From: a virus
Reading direction: 5' to 3' (one strand)
Virus record (IMG/VR): IMGVR_UViG_3300034051_000058
Span: 1 to 31,854 of that record
Length of the DNA stretch: 31,854 nt
Numbering within the stretch: the stretch's first letter is position 1; each line of letters begins with the position of its first letter. The notes beneath the pieces were generated by a model. It saw only the letters and a program-made list of their open reading frames with translations. It ran no database searches and was not told the DNA's origin. A program made the translations under genes and the position numbers. Below, piece after piece: positions 28,247-31,854 of the stretch.

Positions 28247-28794
28247 TATAACAAAGAGATTACTGCTTTTTGCACTTCCGTTAATTCAAATTGACTTAAT
28301 GGCTTTAAAAACTGCTCCTTTGTTATCTCGCCAGTGTCCACCTTTGTAAGTCCATTCTCAAATCGTTCTTGCGGCATTGTAGGTTTCTTGTTCACGTGTT
28401 TAGTCACATCGTTAGCGTCGTCATCTTGCATTGACAGAGAAAGCAATGATTGAACGGAGTAACGTCTAAAATAAGAAATACATCCGCCTAATTTTTGAGG
28501 GTCATTAATCTCAGGTAGTTTGATTTCAGAGATAAACTCCTCACCCGTTTCGATGTCAATTACTATGCTTTGCACACATCCATTTGCGATAGGTTGTAAG
28601 AGCAGTAAATTGTACTTGTGTAGGATTGGCTCAACTACATCTAAAATCGTGTTTAAATCAGCGTATTTAGATTTAAAAAAAGGATTGTCAGCTGACTTGT
28701 TAATCTTGCCGATTGCTTGTTTAGCTAAATGTAGCTTGTAATAGATTCCATTTACTCTTGGAATTGCGTCTTCAAATTTTTCTACGTTTTTCAT
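28246..28794 (-). CDS. erf: ERF-family ssDNA annealing protein
   Basis: A 182-aa ERF protein: residues 15-150 hold the fold, with KLHLAKQAIGKINKSADNPFFKSKYADL, the LLLLQPIANGCV strand, and GGCISYFRRYSVQSLLSLSMQDDD, a hallmark of ERF. It pairs complementary single strands during recombination-dependent replication and repair. Own promoter box at 28819-28826. Confidence 0.9.
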   Translation of the reverse strand: MKNVEKFEDAIPRVNGIYYKLHLAKQAIGKINKSADNPFFKSKYADLNTILDVVEPILHKYNLLLLQPIANGCVQSIVIDIETGEEFISEIKLPEINDPQKLGGCISYFRRYSVQSLLSLSMQDDDANDVTKHVNKKPTMPQERFENGLTKVDTGEITKEQFLKPLSQFELTEVQKAVISLL

Positions 28795-28818
28795 TTTGTT
28801 TTGGTTTTAAATTGTTTA

Positions 28819-28846
28819 CAAATATAATACTTATTAACTAATCAAA
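28819..28846 (-). promoter_or_regulatory. Promoter of the ERF / recombination operon
   Basis: Minus strand TTTG (28846-28843), 16 bases, TATATTTG (28826-28819), about 25 bases before the ERF ATG at 28794. Spacer slightly short for the consensus of 17-23. Confidence 0.55.
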
Positions 28847-28850
28847 CTAA

Positions 28851-29225
28851 TTAATTGTATTTTTTTATTAATTCTTCTTGTAATAATCGCATTTGAAAGT
28901 AGTTTTCACATTTTAAAACTCGCTCTTCAATATCTAAAATACAAGGATTCTCAATAGTCAATTCAGTTTCTTCTAAATCTCTTAAAATAACGGAATAAAC
29001 GTATTTAAAATCCATTTCGTTTTTTAAAAGTTCAAACTGTTTTAAACCGTAAACAATATTTGAATGGTCTCTATTTAATGCCTTTCCGATTTTACATAAA
29101 CTCCAACCTTTGTTTCTAAGGTATCTACTAATAACAAACCTGGCGTATACTTTGTCTCGTTTGCGTGATTTCGTGTTTACCTCATACTTTGCAATTACTT
29201 CGTTTAATAATTCTTTATTCTCCAT
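28851..29225 (-). CDS. Orphan DnaA domain-IV-like DNA-binding protein, 124 aa
   Basis: Start at ATG 29225 (MENKELLNEVIAKYE). Residues 20-62 carry the DnaA C-terminal signature: KRDKVYARFVISRYLRNKGWSL, then IGKALNRDHSNIVYG; the RDHS core contacts the DnaA box in the bacterial protein. There is no AAA+ ATPase domain, so it cannot act as a full initiator; it may mark the phage origin, capture host DnaA sites, or act as a regulator. The C-terminal 60 residues are unique helices. Confidence 0.7.
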   Translation of the reverse strand: MENKELLNEVIAKYEVNTKSRKRDKVYARFVISRYLRNKGWSLCKIGKALNRDHSNIVYGLKQFELLKNEMDFKYVYSVILRDLEETELTIENPCILDIEERVLKCENYFQMRLLQEELIKKYN

Positions 29226-29472
29226 TTTTTTTATTTTTAAAATTGTCATTATAATACATTTCTCCCGTATACCAAAATTCGTAATTAGTTACTCCTCTTG
29301 AATTTTTTAGTTTACTTCCATGCGCTTTTATTATCTGCTGCCTCTCAATTTCTAAAAACTTGTGAAAGTGATTTAAAAAATCTCTGCCTTCTTGCGTATA
29401 AATATTAAAAAGTTGAGGATGTAATTTTTCTAATTCTGAAAATACTTCTTGTAATGCTGTTTTATTCTCCAT
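29215..29472 (-). CDS. Unknown protein, 85 aa, ERQQIIKA family
   Basis: Start at ATG 29472 (MENKTALQEVFSELEK), overlapping the stop of the 79-aa gene. C-terminal ERQQIIKAHG and MYYNDNFKNKKNGE resemble 22952-23194. Its last codons GGAGAATAA overlap the next start, producing the same MENK N-terminus there, so the overlap sequence is re-used at two successive junctions. Function unknown. Confidence 0.6.
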   Translation of the reverse strand: MENKTALQEVFSELEKLHPQLFNIYTQEGRDFLNHFHKFLEIERQQIIKAHGSKLKNSRGVTNYEFWYTGEMYYNDNFKNKKNGE

Positions 29473-29701
29473 CTTCTTTAAAATTTTCGTCACACCATTT
29501 ACGGAATGACTGTTGTATTTTAATTTGTTGTTCCATTGCTTCAATGTCTGCGCTATCTACCATGTGAGAATCGAATGAGCGTATTGCATTTATTAAAAGA
29601 TTACGTTTCATTTTACTTACTCGTTGCATTGGTATATCTTCAAGGAAATCTGCTAAAGTTGGCAGCACTTGGATAGCTAGTATTTTTTCGTTTGTTGTCA
29701 T
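29462..29701 (-). CDS. Small unknown protein, 79 aa (complete copy)
   Basis: A helical 79-aa protein (MTTNEKILAIQVLPTLADFL; RNLLINAIRSFDSHM; QSFRKWCDENFKEDGE). The 5' part is also present at 1-71 with identical sequence, where the window edge cuts it. ATG overlaps the stop of 29698-29907. Function unknown. Confidence 0.65.
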   Translation of the reverse strand: MTTNEKILAIQVLPTLADFLEDIPMQRVSKMKRNLLINAIRSFDSHMVDSADIEAMEQQIKIQQSFRKWCDENFKEDGE

Positions 29702-29907
29702 AATGCTCTTATTTCTCGTTTAACATCAAACCAATAAATTGCTAGTTCGTGATTTTGTAGTTTAACCATTTCTATTCGAACATTCTCGGCAACATATAAC
29801 GCAGCTTGTTTAGCTACTGCATTAATTAACGCTTCAGTTCCACCTAATAAAGAAACGTCATATCTTGTAAATTCGTAAATGCTAAATGCTTTTTCTTTTG
29901 TTGTCAT
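29698..29907 (-). CDS. Small unknown early protein, 69 aa (allele B)
   Basis: Mosaic relative of 68-286: its last 25 or so residues are identical (RIEMVKLQNHELAIYWFD), while the first 40 (MTTKEKAFSIYEFTRYDVSL) are largely unrelated. It starts at ATG 29907, overlapping the stop of the 56-aa gene. Function unknown. Confidence 0.7.
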   Translation of the reverse strand: MTTKEKAFSIYEFTRYDVSLLGGTEALINAVAKQAALYVAENVRIEMVKLQNHELAIYWFDVKREIRAL

Positions 29908-30074
29908 TTGTTCTCGTTTAATTTGATTCGTCTTAACTCGTTAACTAACTCTACATTGTATGTAGTAAAAAATTGCTTTCGATGAGCATCGTTAACTCCC
30001 ATTGGAGGAAAATAAGTATTTTCTGCCTTTGTCGGCTTTACATTTTTGTTCAAAAAGTTCTTAATTAGCTGCAT
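29904..30074 (-). CDS. Small unknown basic protein, 56 aa (allele B)
   Basis: Homologue of 283-453 with the same length and the conserved core PPMGVNDAHRKQ; changes include HFTTYNLEL to FFTTYNVEL. Overlaps the VDIDV gene by 14 bases and the next ATG by four. Confidence 0.7.
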   Translation of the reverse strand: MQLIKNFLNKNVKPTKAENTYFPPMGVNDAHRKQFFTTYNVELVNELRRIKLNENK

Positions 30075-30258
30075 GATGTTTTAGTTTTTCGTAAATTAAT
30101 AATTCAACTGTTTCAATATATTTATCTAGTAAAGAAAATACGTCTTGTTTTCCTATTTCTACTTCAAGAATATCAATGTAGTTTACATCGTCTTCTATTA
30201 TTTCGTAGGTAACATCTATGTCTACTCCTTCAATTGTTACTGTTGTTTCGTGTTTCAT
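30061..30258 (-). CDS. Small acidic VDIDV-family protein, 65 aa (allele B)
   Basis: Nearly identical to 440-637 (changes only near the start and in the last 15 residues). It overlaps by four bases the second family member upstream (30255-30440), forming a tandem pair found only in this allele. Confidence 0.72.
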   Translation of the reverse strand: MKHETTVTIEGVDIDVTYEIIEDDVNYIDILEVEIGKQDVFSLLDKYIETVELLIYEKLKHHAAN

Positions 30259-30440
30259 GATTGTAATTGTGTTAAAGTTAATGTTTCTATTTCTTGGTAG
30301 CGTTCATCTAATAAATGACTTACATCTATACCAGCTATTAATAATTCAGATATTTCAATGCATCCTATATCTTTTGGATTCCATGTACCTATAACGTCAA
30401 TATCAACGTCATCTAGTTGTATTATTATTTCGTATCTCAT
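30255..30440 (-). CDS. Second VDIDV-family protein, 61 aa, allele B only
   Basis: Shares with its neighbour the order VDIDV, I-EISE-LI, DVSHLLD, EIETL, at low identity elsewhere, so it is a diverged tandem paralogue. It contains the WNPKDIG stretch seen in longer family members. Absent in allele A, where the upstream 46-aa gene joins directly to the single family copy. Function unknown. Confidence 0.65.
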   Translation of the reverse strand: MRYEIIIQLDDVDIDVIGTWNPKDIGCIEISELLIAGIDVSHLLDERYQEIETLTLTQLQS

Positions 30441-30577
30441 TGTTCGTTTTGTTTAAGCGTAAAATAATAGTTTTCTGCAACATCAATTGCTAAAGTGATT
30501 TGATTAGCTGAAATCCAATCGCCTTTCTCAAGATAAAATTCTTTGATTAATTCTAGTTGTTTAATTGTTTCGTTCAT
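30437..30577 (-). CDS. Small unknown protein, 46 aa (allele B)
   Basis: Homologue of 634-774 (MNETIKQLELIKEFYLEKGD, ending LKQNEQ). The TGA overlaps the ATG of the paralogue at 30440, so the same gene end has been joined to different followers in the two alleles. Confidence 0.72.
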   Translation of the reverse strand: MNETIKQLELIKEFYLEKGDWISANQITLAIDVAENYYFTLKQNEQ

Positions 30578-30591
30578 GTTTTTAAGATTTA

Positions 30592-30732
30592 TTATTTATT
30601 ATTAAATTTATCACACATTGCTATAAATTTTTTTCTTGGTAGTTTTTTAAATTGCTCAACTGTCAAATTATTTGCTGTTGCAATTTTTATCATTTTTAAA
30701 TCTAATTCTTTTATTGTACTCATGTTTTTCAT
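30592..30732 (-). CDS. Small basic helical protein, 46 aa, allele B only
   Basis: Reads MKNMSTIKELDLKMIKIA, then NNLTVEQFKKLPRKKF and ends DKFNNK; an alternative start is at MSTI (30723). First gene after the B promoter. It has no relation to the two genes at the same place in A. LTVEQFKKLPRKKF suggests a small helical domain, perhaps DNA- or protein-binding; unknown. Confidence 0.55.
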   Translation of the reverse strand: MKNMSTIKELDLKMIKIATANNLTVEQFKKLPRKKFIAMCDKFNNK

Positions 30733-30756
30733 AATGTTTTGTTTAATTGATATAGA

Positions 30757-30786
30757 CAAATATAAATATAATGTTTAAAACTACAA
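30757..30786 (-). promoter_or_regulatory. Promoter of the leftward early operon (allele B)
   Basis: Minus strand TTG (30786-30784), 19 bases, TATATTTG (30764-30757). Equivalent in place to 1318-1346 but with a different box and spacer. The sequence upstream (toward the repeats) is shared with A. Confidence 0.7.
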
Positions 30787-30863
30787 TACTTTTTAACAAT
30801 TATTTTTCATTTATTTTTAGTTTCTCAATGGTTTCAATACTTTCAGCGCATAAAAAAAATATT

Positions 30864-30912
30864 TAATTTAAGGTTATAGCTTTAAAATCTTGAAATAATT
30901 TAAGGTTATAGC
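30864..30912. repeat. Pair of 17-bp direct repeats (allele B)
   Basis: TAATTTAAGGTTATAGC at 30864-30880 and 30896-30912, same 32-base period as in allele A, with the flanking DNA partly changed. Confidence 0.65.
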
Positions 30913-30914
30913 AT

Positions 30915-30940
30915 AAAAAAAGGAGATATTTCTACCTCCT
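30915..30940 (-). terminator. Rho-independent terminator (allele B)
   Basis: Minus strand AGGAG (30940-30936), loop, CTCCT (30925-30921), then a T-run (30920-30915). Stem kept and loop changed relative to 1481-1500. A TATATTTG box at 30986-30979 precedes it, as in A, giving the same candidate short RNA. Confidence 0.65.
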
Positions 30941-30986
30941 TTAACCTAAACATGAAAAACAAAACTTGTTAACTGCTGCAAATATA
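30915..30986 (-). ncRNA. Candidate ~60-nt small RNA (allele B counterpart)
   Basis: Same arrangement as 1474-1547: TATATTTG box, a non-coding block of about 30 bases nearly unchanged, then the terminator. The same caution applies: it may just be the 3' end of the exonuclease message. Confidence 0.3.
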
Positions 30987-31063
30987 GTAAAATACTCTTT
31001 ACAAAATCATATGTTTTTGCATATAATATTTTACATTATGGCTTTTTTATATGTAATTGCATA

Positions 31064-31837
31064 TTATTTTATGTTATTCTTCATCTTCCATTGTAACCAA
31101 TCAATGAAAGTTTTGTTGTTTATTTTATACGAACTATTCCCACATTCACAACTCATATAATGTTGGATTGTTCCCGCTGCTGTTGTATATGTTTTACGCA
31201 TTCTTATATTGTAGCTTCCACATTCAGGGCATTCAAACTTTTCACCGCCTCTTAATACTGCATAGTTTACTTTCTTTTTTGTGTATGGCTGTAGTTTTTC
31301 AAATACTTTTTCTAAAACAATTACATCCATGTCGCAATATTCAACCATTCTACTCATGGCTTCAGCATCTTTGTCGAATATAATACTTTTCCACATATCC
31401 ATTCCTTCATGTTTCAACTTTGCGCCAACACCTAAAAACTTTGCGATGTAGTCCAACTTATTACTATTAAAATTAAACTGCGATTTAGCGTGTTTAAGCG
31501 TATCAATTGACTGATACTGCGGAAACATCTCTATACCATGAAATAAACATCTTGTTCGAAGCCATTTAATATCGAATCTATCTCCATTGTGTGCAATAAC
31601 TTCGTCGGCTTTGTTTAGTTGTTTGATGAATGCTTTAAGTAGTTTCTTGTCGCATTGATTTTCATCCCATTGTAAATGGTGTACTTCGTCTTTCCCTTCC
31701 CATTTCCAACTAACGCAAATAATTGCCCTTTCTTTAATTATATCGTCAGGCTGAATAGTCAGGTTGTAACCACTTCGCCAAAAGATACCGATATTAAATG
31801 AGGTCTCAATATCGAAAAATAATCTTTTTCTTATCAT
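31064..31837 (-). CDS. DEDDy exonuclease-like protein with zinc ribbon (allele B)
   Basis: The 257-aa allele B version of 1587-2360, with the same catalytic residues and the zinc-ribbon cysteines intact. Five residue differences fall between 161 and 186 (for example KIAPYS to KLQPYT), on the stretch around Exo III, while silent differences occur along the gene until the exact identity resumes at 31728. The start is preceded by a terminator cut by the window edge. Confidence 0.85.
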   Translation of the reverse strand: MIRKRLFFDIETSFNIGIFWRSGYNLTIQPDDIIKERAIICVSWKWEGKDEVHHLQWDENQCDKKLLKAFIKQLNKADEVIAHNGDRFDIKWLRTRCLFHGIEMFPQYQSIDTLKHAKSQFNFNSNKLDYIAKFLGVGAKLKHEGMDMWKSIIFDKDAEAMSRMVEYCDMDVIVLEKVFEKLQPYTKKKVNYAVLRGGEKFECPECGSYNIRMRKTYTTAAGTIQHYMSCECGNSSYKINNKTFIDWLQWKMKNNIK

Positions 31838-31854
31838 TAGGTATAATTAAAAAG

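Larger units (their letters stand above)
29631..31854. repeat. Allele B of the duplicated variable locus (matches 1-2377)
   Basis: Counterpart of 1-2377. Exact identity over the first and last 127 bases, diverged in between. Compared with A it has an extra VDIDV-family gene (30255-30440) and a 46-aa gene (30592-30732) in place of the 66-aa and 76-aa genes of A. Using B, the circular genome would be 29477 bp. Confidence 0.9.

Noticed and set aside
1-31854. True direct terminal repeat or prophage tandem copy
   Set aside because: Real terminal repeats are identical, whereas these ends differ by many substitutions and by genes. The exact 127-base flanks point to an assembly bubble.

Overview
The window reads as an essentially complete genome of a small tailed, siphovirus-like phage of a Bacteroidota host, probably a Flavobacterium-type bacterium. 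Evidence for the host: very AT-rich DNA, A-rich leaders without Shine-Dalgarno sites, promoters of the TTG / TAnnTTTG type known from Bacteroidota, and gene families I associate with Bacteroidota phages (M15 endolysin, small ssDNA-binding protein, XkdF-like protease fused to a scaffold). I see no integrase, repressor, DNA polymerase or tRNA gene, so a virulent phage relying on host replication is most likely.

The two ends are diverged versions of one locus. Bases 1-2377 and 29631-31854 align throughout, are exactly identical over the first 127 and the last 127 bases, and differ in between, including in gene content. I read this as a circular assembly path that passes twice through a two-allele strain bubble. 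One haplotype would be 1-29630 (29630 bp, allele A) and the other 2378-31854 (29477 bp, allele B).

Nearly all genes are on the minus strand, so transcription runs from high to low coordinates. From about 30.8 kb down to 21.2 kb lies an early/middle block: small unknown genes, an orphan DnaA-type DNA-binding domain, then a recombination and replication set (ERF annealing protein, GIY-YIG nuclease, YqaJ exonuclease, HNH nuclease, ssDNA-binding protein, replication protein, helicase-like ATPase, NinG). Small genes follow, with a sigma-factor-like protein just before the packaging genes. From 21.2 kb to 2.4 kb lies the late block: small and large terminase, two large tail-tip proteins, tape measure, tail completion, fibre, neck protein, then protease/scaffold, major capsid protein, tail tube, portal, adaptor and a lysis cassette (two holin-like proteins, candidate single-protein spanin, M15 endolysin). 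A DEDDy exonuclease with a zinc ribbon follows the late terminator.

Two plus-strand units interrupt the late block: a lone 65-aa gene with its own promoter (6046-6243), and a pair of overlapping, apparently paralogous proteins (8810-10079) that may be tail-assembly chaperones joined by frameshifting.

The most unusual regulatory signals are a two-part element (AACAC or AACAA, 12-13 bases, then ACCATTAT) at five gene starts, three to four of them heads of late transcription units; a wider AAAACACGAAY element directly before start codons; and a two-hairpin structure with complementary loops ending in a terminator ahead of the replication genes (25790-25883).
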